A stretch of DNA of 43,027 bases from Phascolarctobacterium sp. (GCA_030531205.1 JAUNOC010000010.1:1-43027), one strand, 5' to 3'; shown: positions 24,595 through 36,169, counted from the first letter of the stretch. Numbers and translations: made by a program. Notes: generated by a model from the sequence alone, not told the origin.

Positions 24595-24663
24595 CTTTTT
24601 GACTTTGCGGGTGTATTATATGGTCAACAAAGGATGTTAGCACTCAAAACCAAAGAGTGCTAA
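24591..24663 (+). promoter_or_regulatory. Heat-shock promoter with CIRCE operator of hrcA
   Basis: TTGACT (24591-24596), 17 bases, TATTAT (24614-24619) form a strong sigma-A promoter. A perfect CIRCE element, TTAGCACTC-N9-GAGTGCTAA, follows at 24637-24663, just past the expected start of transcription. HrcA binds CIRCE and represses the operon when GroEL/ES are free. The -35 box overlaps the stop codon of the polyvalent gene, so the accessory insert abuts the promoter exactly. Confidence 0.95.
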
Positions 24664-24703
24664 CAAACGAAAAACAAAGCAGAATTGCGTTGTTACAAAG
24701 ATT

Positions 24704-25765
24704 ATGGAAAAACTTGATGAGCGTAAGAAAAAAATCTTACAACTGATAATTGAAGATTACATTAACACGGCGGAGCCGGTTGGTTCCAGAAATTTGGCAA
24801 GAAAGTATAAATTAAATCTTTCTCCGGCCACTATCCGAAATGAGATGAGTGATTTGGAACTTTTGGGTTATTTGGAACAGCCCCACACTTCTGCCGGAAG
24901 AATCCCCAGTGTGCAGGCCTACCGCCTTTATGTGGATGAGTTAAAGCAAAACCCCGGTTCATTGACTAAGGATGATATAGAAACGATTATGAGTTCTTTC
25001 AATGACAGGCGGCGTAGCATTGATGATATTTTCAAAGCCACGGCTAAAATTCTTTCCCGTATGACGAAAAATGTGTCCATGGTTTTGGCGGACCAGGATG
25101 ATTCGGCAATTTTCCGTTATATAAAGTTCCTGCCATTGAATGAAGATCAGGCCATCTTGGTTTTGGTAACGGATAACGGGCATGTGGACAATTTGACGGT
25201 GAATATTCCTGAAGGGATGGAAACAAGGGAATTAGATTATCTTGCCAATCAGGTCAGCAAACTTTTGGCAGGTCATCCGTTGAGCGATATCAATGAGGAT
25301 TTGCTGAATGCGGTACAGGTGAATGTGGAGGAAGACCGGGTACTGTTTGCGGCATTGCTCAGCACTATCCGGCGGATGGGGAAAACCCACACCAAGAAAA
25401 AGGTATTCTTGGGCGGGACTAAGCAACTTTTGAATCAGCCGGAATTTCAGGACGTGGAACGGGTAAAGGGCCTTTTGGGAATACTGGATGAGGAAAGGGT
25501 TGTCAGGGATTTGTTGGATGCGGGTGAAGACAGCGGGCTTCGGGTAACCATTGGCAGTGAAAACAAGTTCACGGGGATTCAGGATTGCAGTATGGTGCGT
25601 GCAACTTACCGGCTCAACGGACATGTGGTGGGAACAATGGCGGTGCTTGGACCCACGAGGATGGAATATAATAAAGTTATAAGCGTTATGAATTATTTAC
25701 ATAGATATTTACAGTCAATTTTTGCGGCAGAGAATTTGCCTATGCTGATTAGAGAGGAGGAATGA
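24704..25765 (+). CDS. hrcA: Heat-inducible transcription repressor HrcA
   Basis: The CIRCE-binding repressor, 353 residues. The N-terminal winged helix is typical (RKKKILQLIIEDYINTAEPVG, read in two pieces; then LSPATIRNEMSDLELLGYLEQPHTSAGRIPS). The C-terminal GAF-like dimer domain ends in a MEYNKVISVMNYL-like segment. Length is normal. It lies 40 bases after the CIRCE operator, giving autoregulation of the whole heat-shock operon. The ribosome site is weak. Its stop overlaps the grpE start in ATGA. Confidence 0.97.
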   Translation: MEKLDERKKKILQLIIEDYINTAEPVGSRNLARKYKLNLSPATIRNEMSDLELLGYLEQPHTSAGRIPSVQAYRLYVDELKQNPGSLTKDDIETIMSSFNDRRRSIDDIFKATAKILSRMTKNVSMVLADQDDSAIFRYIKFLPLNEDQAILVLVTDNGHVDNLTVNIPEGMETRELDYLANQVSKLLAGHPLSDINEDLLNAVQVNVEEDRVLFAALLSTIRRMGKTHTKKKVFLGGTKQLLNQPEFQDVERVKGLLGILDEERVVRDLLDAGEDSGLRVTIGSENKFTGIQDCSMVRATYRLNGHVVGTMAVLGPTRMEYNKVISVMNYLHRYLQSIFAAENLPMLIREEE

Positions 25766-26370
25766 AAGTGGCGGATGATAAGGATCAGAATTTAGAAAAT
25801 AGGGATCCGAAAACAGAGGAATCAGTAGAAAAAGGTTTCGCTGATGAAAAAACACAAGAGGTTAAGAATGAAGAGGTGAAAGACGAAAATGTAGAACAAG
25901 AAGATTTTAAGGATGAAGGTAAGCCGGATGTTGATGCAAAAGATGCCAAGATTGCGGAGCTGGAAGATCAGTTGTTGCGGACGAGAGCAGAATTTGCCAA
26001 CTACAAGCGGCGGACAACGGAGGAAACCATTCGGCTTGGTACTTATACAACTTGTCAGGTTGTGGAAAAATTTCTAAAAGTGTTAGACAATTTTGAAAGG
26101 GCGGAAGCGGCTTTAACGGAGTCCACGGAACAGGCGTTGGTGGATGGATTACAGAAAATTCGTAAGCAGTTTGAAGAAACCTTGAAAAAATTAGATGTTG
26201 AGGAAATCAAGGCACTGAATGAAAAATTTGACCCCAATTTGCATGAAGCGGTAATGCGGGGGGAAAACCCGGAGATGGAAGAAGACACGATTGATCAGGT
26301 CTTTGAAAAAGGTTACAAGATTCGGGAAAATGTTATTAGGCATAGTAAAGTTCGAGTAATCTCGAAATAA
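25762..26370 (+). CDS. grpE: Nucleotide exchange factor GrpE
   Basis: Releases ADP from DnaK during the chaperone cycle. The 202-residue protein has an acidic, disordered N-terminus of about 60 residues, a long helix (IAELEDQLLRTRAEFANYKR), and a C-terminal beta domain with LHEAVMRGENPEMEEDTI. AGAGGAGG lies directly upstream of ATG 25762, which overlaps the hrcA stop. The acidic tail is longer than in many relatives but not abnormal. Confidence 0.96.
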   Translation: MKVADDKDQNLENRDPKTEESVEKGFADEKTQEVKNEEVKDENVEQEDFKDEGKPDVDAKDAKIAELEDQLLRTRAEFANYKRRTTEETIRLGTYTTCQVVEKFLKVLDNFERAEAALTESTEQALVDGLQKIRKQFEETLKKLDVEEIKALNEKFDPNLHEAVMRGENPEMEEDTIDQVFEKGYKIRENVIRHSKVRVISK

Positions 26371-26382
26371 TAAATTGATTAA

Positions 26383-28254
<1,872 letters not shown>

Positions 28255-28271
28255 TTCTTGGGAGTTAAAAG

Positions 28272-29429
28272 TTGGCTAAGAGAGATTATTATGAAGTCCT
28301 GGGGGTGCCGAAAACAGCGACCCAGGACGAATTAAAAAAAGCATATCGCAAACTTGCCCGTCAGTATCATCCGGATTTGCATAAGGATGATCCTAATTGT
28401 GCGGAAAAGTTCAAAGAGTGCAGTGAGGCATACAGTGTTTTAAGTGACGAGCAGAAGCGTGCCCAGTATGACCAGTTCGGTCATGCTGCCTTTGAAAATG
28501 GCGGTGTAGGAGGCAATCCCTTCGGTGGTGGCTTTGGAGGATTTGAGGGCTTCGGTCAGGGCGGAGCCGGTATGGAAGATATCTTTGATATGTTCTTCGG
28601 CGGTCAGGGCAGAGGCGGCGGACGACGGGCGCAACGTGGTCCGCAACGGGGTAATGACATGCGGTTTGATATGGAAATTACCTTTGAAGATGCGGCCTTC
28701 GGCGTAGAAAGGAATATTAATGTTTATCGGAATGAGCAATGCAGTCATTGTCATGGCAGTGGGGCGGAGCCCGGCAGTAAGGTGGAAACCTGTCCTGATT
28801 GTCATGGCAGCGGCACAGTGCGTTTTACCCAGAATACCATGTTTGGTCAGATGGTAAATGAGCGGTCCTGTGGCAAATGTGGCGGTACCGGGAAGATTAT
28901 TCATGACAAATGCCATACCTGCGGGGGACGTGGCACGGAGAAGAAAAACCGTAAACTGAAAGTAAAGATTCCTGCCGGTGTGGATAATGGTTCCCGGCTC
29001 AGGGTTGCCAATGAGGGCGAAGCGGGGAGCATGGGCGGTCCTAATGGAGATTTATATGTTTATCTCTTTGTCAAACCCCACAAGTTCTTCCAACGGGATG
29101 GTACTACAGTCGTTTGTGAAGTGCCCATTGATATTGTACAGGCAACATTAGGGGCGGAAATTGAAATTCCCACTTTAGATGGCAAGGTAATTATGAAAGT
29201 TCCGGAAGGTACTCAGCCGGGAAAGGTACTCAGAATTAAGGGTAAAGGTATTCCTTCTCTACGAGGCGGTGGCAGGGGTGACCAGTTTGTAAAGATTAAA
29301 GTGGTTATTCCAACGGGATTGTCAGCAAAAGAAAAGGAACAGTTGCGAAAATTTGGGGAAGTCAGCAAGGGAAACCTTAATCCTGAGGAAAAGGGCTTTT
29401 TCGACAAAGTGAAAGATTTGTTTAAGTAG
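28272..29429 (+). CDS. dnaJ: Chaperone DnaJ (Hsp40)
   Basis: The co-chaperone that stimulates DnaK ATPase. The 385 residues show a J domain with H33PD35, a Gly/Phe-rich linker, and four CxxCxGxG zinc repeats ([32 protein letters not shown]). The C-terminal peptide-binding domain follows. The start is TTG 28272, with GGGAG eight bases upstream, and gives the canonical [11 protein letters not shown]. It is the last gene of the heat-shock operon, which ends at a hairpin terminator. Confidence 0.97.
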   Translation: MAKRDYYEVLGVPKTATQDELKKAYRKLARQYHPDLHKDDPNCAEKFKECSEAYSVLSDEQKRAQYDQFGHAAFENGGVGGNPFGGGFGGFEGFGQGGAGMEDIFDMFFGGQGRGGGRRAQRGPQRGNDMRFDMEITFEDAAFGVERNINVYRNEQCSHCHGSGAEPGSKVETCPDCHGSGTVRFTQNTMFGQMVNERSCGKCGGTGKIIHDKCHTCGGRGTEKKNRKLKVKIPAGVDNGSRLRVANEGEAGSMGGPNGDLYVYLFVKPHKFFQRDGTTVVCEVPIDIVQATLGAEIEIPTLDGKVIMKVPEGTQPGKVLRIKGKGIPSLRGGGRGDQFVKIKVVIPTGLSAKEKEQLRKFGEVSKGNLNPEEKGFFDKVKDLFK

Positions 29430-29436
29430 TTTTGCA

Positions 29437-29475
29437 AAAATAAAACTGTCTGCAGAAGCAGGCAGTTTTATTTTT
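29437..29475 (+). terminator. Terminator of the hrcA-grpE-dnaK-dnaJ operon
   Basis: A 17-bp stem (29437-29453 with 29458-29474, one wobble) around AGAA. The core is CTGTCTGC/GCAGGCAG with a long T tract after it. Confidence 0.9.
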
Positions 29476-29485
29476 TATTAAAATG

Positions 29486-29494
29486 TGATATAAT
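29486..29494 (+). promoter_or_regulatory. Extended -10 promoter upstream of the U32-like gene
   Basis: TGATATAAT at 29486-29494 is a perfect extended -10 element about 27 bases before ATG 29521. The -35 region is only AT-rich. The same extended -10 sequence is used in front of comF. Confidence 0.55.
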
Positions 29495-29520
29495 ATAAAA
29501 AAAAGAAAGGAAGTAAGCAG

Positions 29521-30423
29521 ATGATTAAATTTTCTATACCTGATTCGAATATAGTTAGAGATTTGAATTTCTTAACTTTGCAGGCATTAAAAGAACATAA
29601 AGATTGGTTTTATGATGATTTTATTGCTGAAACAGCTTATGGCTGTCCCTTATTTACTCCGTGGAATGGCAATCGTAGCACTAATGACAATTTAGGTAGG
29701 ATTTGTTTAAATGAAATTGATAATGTGTATGATAGTTACGGGGGATATGGGATAGAATATCGTCTTACTTTTACTAACTTTTTGTTGAGACCGGAACACT
29801 TATACGATACAGTTGGTAATGCATTGGCTCGATTACTAAATGAGAAGGGAGGATATGTTACACTGAGCATACCATTGATGGAACAGCATATAAGAAATAA
29901 TTATCCAAATTTGAAAATTTGTTGGAGTGTTACTACAGAATATCCTGAAGGAATTAAATCAATTAATGAAGTGCTGTCAAAAAATATGATCGTTATATTA
30001 CCCATTGAGTATAACAATGATGAGAAAGTAATAGATGAGTTAGTAAATTTGGAAAATGTTGAAATTTTAGTTAATGAAGATTGTATTGATAATTGCCCCA
30101 AAAGGAAGGAACATTTCACTAGAGCTAATCAAATACATTTACTTGAAAAATATGTGGAGGAGAATGATGAAGAATGTTTTTTTAACCCGCCGGGTGCTTT
30201 TTTGGGATTGCCAAGTACAAGGCTTGTTCATAGGGATGCTATACAGATGTATGTAAGCAAAGGCATTGATCATTTTAAGATAGCAGGCAGACAAAATGAT
30301 AAATTTGTATATATTAGCTATCTTGAATACCTTGTTTTGCCGGATTGTAAAGATATTTTTACGAATTTTTTGAAAGAGAATGGTTTGGATTATCCTAAAA
30401 TGTTTATGGAGGAAGAAAAATGA
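29521..30423 (+). CDS. Uncharacterised protein, possibly U32-peptidase-like barrel with a CxxxCPxR motif
   Basis: A 300-residue soluble protein whose role I do not know. Visible features: a segment [20 protein letters not shown], then [15 protein letters not shown], then [15 protein letters not shown] (about residues 186-200), and near the end HFKIAGR. The order TFTN, NYPNLK, NxxCxxxCPxRxxHF and FKIxGR recalls the TIM-barrel U32 peptidase-like proteins (related to UbiU/UbiV and RlhA), in which cysteines can hold an iron-sulfur cluster. Only two of the usual four cysteines are obvious. ATG 29521 follows AAGGAAG. The last bases overlap the cyclophilin start (ATGA), so it shares the operon with the cyclophilin and ybeY. 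Confidence 0.55.
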   Translation: MIKFSIPDSNIVRDLNFLTLQALKEHKDWFYDDFIAETAYGCPLFTPWNGNRSTNDNLGRICLNEIDNVYDSYGGYGIEYRLTFTNFLLRPEHLYDTVGNALARLLNEKGGYVTLSIPLMEQHIRNNYPNLKICWSVTTEYPEGIKSINEVLSKNMIVILPIEYNNDEKVIDELVNLENVEILVNEDCIDNCPKRKEHFTRANQIHLLEKYVEENDEECFFNPPGAFLGLPSTRLVHRDAIQMYVSKGIDHFKIAGRQNDKFVYISYLEYLVLPDCKDIFTNFLKENGLDYPKMFMEEEK

Positions 30424-30953
30424 AAAAAGTACTTTTAACTTTGGCGCTGATGCTGACTTTTGCAGTATCAGCATGGGCAGGGGCTCCTGCCAAATATGCA
30501 GTGTTCACCACCAATATGGGTGTGTTTGAAGTGAAACTGGCTACGGAGGAAGCACCGGGAACGGTGAAGAACTTTGTGAATCTTGTGAACAAAGGCTTTT
30601 ACAATGGTTTGATTTTCCATCGTGTTATTGATAATTTTATGATTCAGGGCGGTTGTCCTCGTGGTGATGGTACAGGCGGTCCCGGATACAGAATTCGTGA
30701 CGAAATCAGTCCGAAACTGAAACATGACAGGGCAGGTATTTTGAGTATGGCTAATGCAGGACCAAATACCGGTGGCAGTCAGTTTTTTATTACACTTGCC
30801 CCAACTCCTTGGTTGGATGGTAAGCATGCTATTTTTGGTAAGGTTTCCAAAGGTATGGAAGTGGTTAAGAAAATTGGTAAGAGCGATACGGATTTTCAAG
30901 ACCGTCCTTTGAAAAAAGTTGTGATTGAAACTATTAAGATTGTTGATAAATGA
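30420..30953 (+). CDS. Exported cyclophilin-type peptidyl-prolyl isomerase
   Basis: A 177-residue cyclophilin with a signal peptide (residues 1-20, ending AVSAWA, cleaved before GAPAKY). It therefore acts in the periplasm or outside the cytoplasmic membrane, helping proline isomerisation in secreted proteins. Core motifs are [21 protein letters not shown] (read in two parts) and [22 protein letters not shown], with the catalytic Arg in FHRV. ATG 30420 overlaps the upstream stop and has GGAGGAAG before it. Its own stop overlaps ybeY. Confidence 0.94.
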   Translation: MKKVLLTLALMLTFAVSAWAGAPAKYAVFTTNMGVFEVKLATEEAPGTVKNFVNLVNKGFYNGLIFHRVIDNFMIQGGCPRGDGTGGPGYRIRDEISPKLKHDRAGILSMANAGPNTGGSQFFITLAPTPWLDGKHAIFGKVSKGMEVVKKIGKSDTDFQDRPLKKVVIETIKIVDK

Positions 30954-31435
30954 TTATTTATTTTGACAATGCTCAAAATAAAATTTCCATTGCTGCGCAG
31001 GTTGAAGAAAAAATCTTGTCAGGTTTGAATACGGTGGCGGAACAACATAAACTGCCGTCTAAGACGGAGGTTAGTGTTACTTTGGTGACTGATGAAGAAA
31101 TTCATCAGTTGAATAAGCAGTACCGTAATGTGGACAGACCTACGGATGTTTTGAGTTTTGCCCTTGACGAAGGGGATGAGCCGGCGTTGTTGGATGCTCC
31201 GGAGGAACATCTTTTGGGTGATATTATCATCAGTGCGGAAACAGCGCAAAGGCAGGGGGAAGAGTTTGGACATGGATTGGAACGGGAAATAGTTTATTTG
31301 TCGGTACATGGACTGCTTCATCTTTTGGGTTATGACCACATAAAGGAAGAAGACAAAAAGATTATGCGAACCAAAGAAGAAGAGGCAATGAAAGCGATTG
31401 ATTTAGGCGAGGACAGGTTTAAATACAATGCGTAA
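30950..31435 (+). CDS. ybeY: Endoribonuclease YbeY
   Basis: A single-strand-specific, metal-dependent RNase needed for 16S rRNA 3' maturation and ribosome quality control. The zinc site is H120-GLL-H124-LLGYD-H130. The segment [16 protein letters not shown] is also typical. At 161 residues the length is normal. ATG 30950 overlaps the cyclophilin stop. The final codons and stop (AATGCGTAA) belong to the inverted-repeat element that follows. phoH, the usual upstream neighbour, is absent. era follows as in many Firmicutes. Confidence 0.95.
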   Translation: MIIYFDNAQNKISIAAQVEEKILSGLNTVAEQHKLPSKTEVSVTLVTDEEIHQLNKQYRNVDRPTDVLSFALDEGDEPALLDAPEEHLLGDIIISAETAQRQGEEFGHGLEREIVYLSVHGLLHLLGYDHIKEEDKKIMRTKEEEAMKAIDLGEDRFKYNA

Positions 31436-31525
31436 TTCGTAATTATGGTAAAATGGTCCTGTGATTATAATCAATGGTACATATTACCATAGTTTAAAGC
31501 TTTAAGTTTTTAACTTTTCATTTTG
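31427..31525. repeat. Inverted-repeat element, copy f (ybeY/era gap)
   Basis: AATGCGTAATTCGTAATT leads into TATGGTAAAATGGTCC (31444-31459), which pairs imperfectly with GGTACATATTACCATA (31476-31491) over 13 of 16 positions. Then GCTTTAAGTTTTTAACTT runs up to the era ribosome site. It is a compact copy of the element seen before cmk and hemW and has no T tract suited to termination. Confidence 0.75.
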
Positions 31526-31538
31526 GTCAGGTGTAAAT

Positions 31539-32444
31539 ATGATAGCAGCAGATAAGGAATTTCATAGCGGTTATGTGGCTATTTTAGGGAAACCCAATGT
31601 GGGGAAGTCCACATTGATGAATAACCTGATTGGGGAAAAGATTGCCATTATGAGTGCCAAGGCCCAAACTACCCGTAACAGGATTATGTCCATATTGAAT
31701 ACGGACAAGGCACAGATTATTTTTCTTGATACACCGGGAATTCATAAACCCCATCATAAATTAGGTGACTACATGGTGAAGACCGCATTGGACACATTGA
31801 AAGATGTGGATGTGGTGCTTTTTGTTGTTGATGTGACGGAAAAACATAAGGATGATGAAGTTGATGTTTTAGACGTTCTGCGTAAGGCAACGCAACCTGT
31901 GATTTTGGTTCTTAATAAGATTGATTTGTTAAAATCACAGGCAGAAATATTACGCATCATTGATACATATAGCAAGGTTTTTCCCTTTGCAGCGGTGGTG
32001 CCTTTGAGCGCATTGCGGGATAAAGAGTTAAATGGTTTGGTTCAAGAAATAGAGAAGCATTTGCCTGCCGGTCCTCATTATTTTGACGATGATGTACTGA
32101 CCGATCAGGCGGAGCGGGTCATCGCGGGGGAAATGATTAGAGAGAAAATTTTAATTTCTACCCATGATGAAGTACCTCATTCTGTGGCTGTGGAAGTAAA
32201 TGATTTTAAGGAACGGGACAATGATACGGTATATATCCGTGCCACAATTTATGTGGAACGGGAGTCGCAAAAAGGTATTATTATTGGTGCTAAGGGCAGT
32301 ATGCTGAAAAATATTGGTCAATTGGCAAGACAGGATATTGAGAATTTGTTGAATACTAAGGTGTTTGTAGAATTGTGGGTTAAGGTGCGTCAGGACTGGC
32401 GTAACAGTTCCTCTGCATTGAAAGATTTTGGTTATAGAGAATGA
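31539..32444 (+). CDS. era: GTPase Era
   Basis: An essential GTPase that binds 16S rRNA during 30S assembly. The 301 residues show the G1 motif GKPNVGKST (17-25), DTPGIHKP, NKIDLL and SALRD, and a C-terminal KH domain with GIIIGAKGSMLKNIG. The segment AQTTRNRI is the Era effector region. The start is ATG 31539, just after the repeat element, with a weak GGTCAGGTG site. Its stop overlaps the recO start (ATGA). Confidence 0.97.
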   Translation: MIAADKEFHSGYVAILGKPNVGKSTLMNNLIGEKIAIMSAKAQTTRNRIMSILNTDKAQIIFLDTPGIHKPHHKLGDYMVKTALDTLKDVDVVLFVVDVTEKHKDDEVDVLDVLRKATQPVILVLNKIDLLKSQAEILRIIDTYSKVFPFAAVVPLSALRDKELNGLVQEIEKHLPAGPHYFDDDVLTDQAERVIAGEMIREKILISTHDEVPHSVAVEVNDFKERDNDTVYIRATIYVERESQKGIIIGAKGSMLKNIGQLARQDIENLLNTKVFVELWVKVRQDWRNSSSALKDFGYRE

Positions 32445-33178
32445 GGGAAAGTTTCACCGACGAGGGCATAATTTTACGGGTGGAAGAGCGGGGCGTTGCA
32501 GATAAATATGTTACCTGCTTTACCAAAAATCACGGCAGGGTACGTTTTGTTGCTTTTGGTGCTAAATACCAAAAGTCCGCCGGTGGCAGAATTTTACAGG
32601 TGCTGACAAAGGTTAACATAGAGTTTGTGCCCGGCAAAATTATTGATAAACTAATCAATGTGGAATTGGCGGAACTGCCACAGAAATTAGATTTTACCCA
32701 ACTTGCCTATGCGGCAGTATTGGCGGAAGTAACGGAATTGTTCACTGTTGACCATCAGTCGGATGAAGAAGTTTACGAACATCTTTTGGCGGCATTAGCA
32801 CTTTTGCCGAAAAAATTACCACGGGTGGTGGTGCTGGCTTATTGCGTAAAACTTTTGGCAAGCACAGGTTTCAATCCCCGGCTTGGTGAATGTTGCCAGT
32901 GTAATAAGCCATTGGAGAAAGACGAAGACGTTTTTTTCAGTTTGAGATATGGCGGTGTTCTTTGTGCAACTTGTCACGAAGAAAAGGATTTTCCGCTTAA
33001 CGCAGAGATTTTAGAATTTTACGAAAAATTTTTGGCAATGGATTTGCATGAGCCACAACCATTGGAAATTAAGGGTTCCCAGTTAATGCAAATGGAGAAA
33101 ATTGTTTCCGAGTTTATTCTTTTTCAAGTGGACAAACCACTGAAAAGTTTAAGATATTTGAACCAGGTTGGCTTGTAA
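32441..33178 (+). CDS. recO: DNA repair protein RecO
   Basis: RecO anneals DNA and, with RecR, loads RecA onto SSB-coated strands. The 245 residues comprise an N-terminal OB fold (TDEGIILRVEERGVADKYVT), a helical domain, and a zinc finger with C151, C154, C175 and C178 (CCQC and CATC). era-recO adjacency is conserved in Firmicutes. glyQ follows after 17 bases, so it belongs to the same unit. Confidence 0.95.
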   Translation: MRESFTDEGIILRVEERGVADKYVTCFTKNHGRVRFVAFGAKYQKSAGGRILQVLTKVNIEFVPGKIIDKLINVELAELPQKLDFTQLAYAAVLAEVTELFTVDHQSDEEVYEHLLAALALLPKKLPRVVVLAYCVKLLASTGFNPRLGECCQCNKPLEKDEDVFFSLRYGGVLCATCHEEKDFPLNAEILEFYEKFLAMDLHEPQPLEIKGSQLMQMEKIVSEFILFQVDKPLKSLRYLNQVGL

Positions 33179-33195
33179 GATAGGAAGGAGCAAAA

Positions 33196-34074
33196 ATGGA
33201 TTTTCAAACAATGATTTTGAAATTGCAAAACTTTTGGGCACAACAAAATTGTATTTTGAGTGAACCCTATGATGTGGAAAAGGGTGCGGGGACAATGAAT
33301 CCCTCAACTTTTCTCAGGGTGTTGGGACCGGAACCTTGGCGTGTGGCTTATGTTGAGCCCAGCCGTCGTCCGGCGGATGGCCGTTACGGTGATAATCCCA
33401 ACCGGTTATATCAGCATCATCAGTTTCAAGTTATTATAAAACCCAGTCCGGAAAATATCCAGGAATTGTACCTGGCAAGTTTGGCGGAATTGGGAATTAA
33501 GGCAGAAGACCATGATATCCGTTTTGTAGAGGATAACTGGGAATCTCCTACGTTAGGTGCATGGGGATTGGGTTGGGAAGTATGGCTGGACGGTATGGAA
33601 ATTACCCAGTTCACTTATTTCCAACAGGTAGGCAGTTTGGATGTAAAACCTGTGGCTGTGGAAATTACCTACGGTCTGGAACGCTTGGCCATGTACATTC
33701 AGGGTGTGGAAAATGTGTATGATGTGCAATGGGTTGGTGATTTCACTTATGGTGATGTGTTCCATACCAATGAGGTGGAGAATTCTTACTATAATTTTGA
33801 AATTGCGGACACGGATTTGCTCTTTGATTTATTTAATAAATACGAAGCGGAAGCAAAACGGGTCATTGCTTTGGGGTATGTGCGTCCTGCTTATGACTAT
33901 GTTTTGAAATGTTCCCACACTTTCAATCTTTTGGACAGCAGGGGAGCAATTTCCGTAAATGAACGGACTGCTTATATTGGCAGGGTGCGTGCGATGGCCC
34001 GTCTGTGTGCCACTGCTTATGTGGAACAGCGGGAGAAACTTGGCTTCCCCATGCTGAAGAAAGGGGGAAAATAA
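33196..34074 (+). CDS. glyQ: Glycyl-tRNA synthetase alpha subunit
   Basis: Catalytic class II subunit of the alpha2beta2 bacterial glycyl-tRNA synthetase, 292 residues. Family segments include [18 protein letters not shown] and [19 protein letters not shown], followed by [18 protein letters not shown] lies seven bases before ATG 33196. No T-box leader is present, since only 17 bases separate it from recO. In many Firmicutes glyQS is T-box controlled, so expression here presumably depends on the era-recO unit. Confidence 0.97.
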   Translation: MDFQTMILKLQNFWAQQNCILSEPYDVEKGAGTMNPSTFLRVLGPEPWRVAYVEPSRRPADGRYGDNPNRLYQHHQFQVIIKPSPENIQELYLASLAELGIKAEDHDIRFVEDNWESPTLGAWGLGWEVWLDGMEITQFTYFQQVGSLDVKPVAVEITYGLERLAMYIQGVENVYDVQWVGDFTYGDVFHTNEVENSYYNFEIADTDLLFDLFNKYEAEAKRVIALGYVRPAYDYVLKCSHTFNLLDSRGAISVNERTAYIGRVRAMARLCATAYVEQREKLGFPMLKKGGK

Positions 34075-34076
34075 TC

Positions 34077-36137
34077 ATGGAAAGATTGTTGTTGGAAATT
34101 GGCACAGAAGAAATTCCTGCTAATTTTATGAAAGGTATTCTTGCCCAACTGAAAGATTTGGGTGAAAAGAAACTTACGGAACTGCGAATTCCGTTTGAGA
34201 GTGCAAAGGTTTATGGCACTCCCCGTCGTATGACTTTTATTGTGGAAGGGATGGCAGAAACACAGGCGGACAGTAATGTTGAGGCCAAAGGACCCAGTAT
34301 TAAGATTGCCTTTAAAGATGGAAAACCCACCAAAGCGGCAGAGGGCTTTGCCCGTGGCCAGGGTGTGGATGTGAAGGATTTAGAAGTCCGTGGTGAATAT
34401 GTTTTTGCAGTCAAACATTTGGCAGGGCAGAAAGTGGAGGAACTTTTGCCCGGTGCATTAACGGAAATTATTAACGGACTCAGTTTCCCGAAAAATATGC
34501 GTTGGGCAGACCATGAAATTCGTTTTGTTCGCCCTGTGCATTGGTTGGTGGCGTTGTATGGCACGAAGGTTGTTCCTTTGCAATTTGCTGATGTAAAATC
34601 AAGTAATAAAACCCGTGGACATCGTTTCCTTACCAATGATGAACTGACTCCAATTCCTTCTGCACTTGACTATGAAAAATTTATGGAAAAACTTTATGTC
34701 ATGGTTGACCAGGATGCACGTAAGACACTCATCCGTAAGCAGGTTGAAGAACTGGCTAAAAAAGAGGGCGGACATGCGGAAATTAAAGAGGATCTGTTAG
34801 AAGAAGTGAATTATCTTGTAGAATGGCCGACTGCTCTTTGCGGTAAGTTTGAAGATAAGTTTTTGGCACTTCCCAAAGAATGCATTATCACACCTATGCG
34901 GGAACATCAACGTTATTTCCCTGTGTTGAAGGAAGACGGCAGTTTGCTGAACAAATTTATCACTGTTCGCAATGGCGGTGAAAAGTCATTGGAAGTTGTT
35001 GCTCATGGTAATGAGAGAGTTTTGCGGGCTCGTCTGAGTGATGCGGAATTCTTCTTTAAAGAAGACAGAAAACATCCTTTGGCAGATCGTTTGAAAAAAT
35101 TGGAAACAGTTTCCTTCCAAGAAGGATTGGGCAATATGCGTGATAAATCTGAACGTTTGGTGAAAGCGGCAGGTTTGTTGGCTAAAGAATTGAACAGTAA
35201 GGCAGATATGGCTAAACTGGAGCGTACGGCTCTGTTGTGCAAAGCAGATTTAGTCACAGGTATGGTGGTAGAATTCACAGAACTGCAAGGTGTAATGGGG
35301 CGTGAATATGCAAAGTTAGATGGGGAAGCACCGGAAGTGGCTTTAGGTATTTTTGAACATTATTTGCCACGTTTTGCCGGTGATGTATTACCAAGTACGG
35401 ATATTGGCAGAGTGGTAGGTGTGGCAGACAAAATGGACAATATTGTTGCCACCTTTAGCAGGGGTTTGGCACCAACTGGCAGTCAGGATCCGTATGCTTT
35501 GCGTCGTCAAGCACTTGGTATTATAAATATTGTGATTGATGGAAACTATCACTTTAGTTTACGCAAAGTTTTAGCAGGAATAGAGGATTTGTTGAATGTT
35601 TCCGCAGATAAGAAAACAGCAGAACTTTTCCAACAAATAGTTGATTTCATTAAGCAACGTTTGAAAATTATGATGATTGACCAAGGCATTCGTTATGATG
35701 TTGTGGATGCGGTTTTGGCAGAGCAGAAAAATGATGATTTGGTTGATATTTATAAACGGGCTTTGGCATTGAATAAATTTGTAGCAACTAAAGAAGCGGC
35801 TGAATTGATTCAGGCCGCTATCCGTATAAATAACCTTTGCAAGAAAATTGAAACAGAAATCGCAATTAATGAAGCACTTTTCCAAAAGGATGCAGAACGT
35901 GATTTACATAAGGCAGCCGTTGCATTTAACAAAGAAATTCTGCCTTTGGCTGTTAAATATGAATATGGTGCAGTGTTGACTAAAGCAGTTCAATTAGTTC
36001 CTGCCATTAACAAGTTCTTTGAAGATGTAATGGTTATGGATGAGGATGTGAATGTGAAGAACAACCGTTTGGCGCTTTTAGCGGCTGTTCAGGACATTAC
36101 TAACGGAGTAGGGGACTTGAGTTTCATTGTTCAATGA
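34077..36137 (+). CDS. glyS: Glycyl-tRNA synthetase beta subunit
   Basis: The beta subunit, 686 residues, which carries HD-like and tRNA-binding domains and pairs with GlyQ. It opens MERLLLEIGTEEIPANFM and contains RFVRPVHWLVALYG and the segment GLAPTGSQDPYALRRQALG, all characteristic. ATG 34077 is two bases after the glyQ stop, with AAGGGGG nine bases upstream. An in-frame ATG further upstream lies inside glyQ and is not used. No clear terminator follows; the DASS gene has its own promoter. Confidence 0.97.
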   Translation: MERLLLEIGTEEIPANFMKGILAQLKDLGEKKLTELRIPFESAKVYGTPRRMTFIVEGMAETQADSNVEAKGPSIKIAFKDGKPTKAAEGFARGQGVDVKDLEVRGEYVFAVKHLAGQKVEELLPGALTEIINGLSFPKNMRWADHEIRFVRPVHWLVALYGTKVVPLQFADVKSSNKTRGHRFLTNDELTPIPSALDYEKFMEKLYVMVDQDARKTLIRKQVEELAKKEGGHAEIKEDLLEEVNYLVEWPTALCGKFEDKFLALPKECIITPMREHQRYFPVLKEDGSLLNKFITVRNGGEKSLEVVAHGNERVLRARLSDAEFFFKEDRKHPLADRLKKLETVSFQEGLGNMRDKSERLVKAAGLLAKELNSKADMAKLERTALLCKADLVTGMVVEFTELQGVMGREYAKLDGEAPEVALGIFEHYLPRFAGDVLPSTDIGRVVGVADKMDNIVATFSRGLAPTGSQDPYALRRQALGIINIVIDGNYHFSLRKVLAGIEDLLNVSADKKTAELFQQIVDFIKQRLKIMMIDQGIRYDVVDAVLAEQKNDDLVDIYKRALALNKFVATKEAAELIQAAIRINNLCKKIETEIAINEALFQKDAERDLHKAAVAFNKEILPLAVKYEYGAVLTKAVQLVPAINKFFEDVMVMDEDVNVKNNRLALLAAVQDITNGVGDLSFIVQ

Positions 36138-36169
36138 AAAACTATAATTCATGTATACAAACTACGGTC

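Noticed and set aside
19444..24600. An intact prophage or integrative element in the hemW-hrcA gap
   Set aside because: No integrase, att-like direct repeats, structural, replication or conjugation genes are present. Only the single polyvalent gene and repeats are found.
31444..31491. Hairpin after ybeY as an intrinsic terminator
   Set aside because: The stem is imperfect, AT-rich and lacks a T tract. It fits the dispersed inverted-repeat family better.
33179..33195. T-box leader before glyQ (and before trpS)
   Set aside because: The gaps are only 17 and 23 bases, too short for any T-box.
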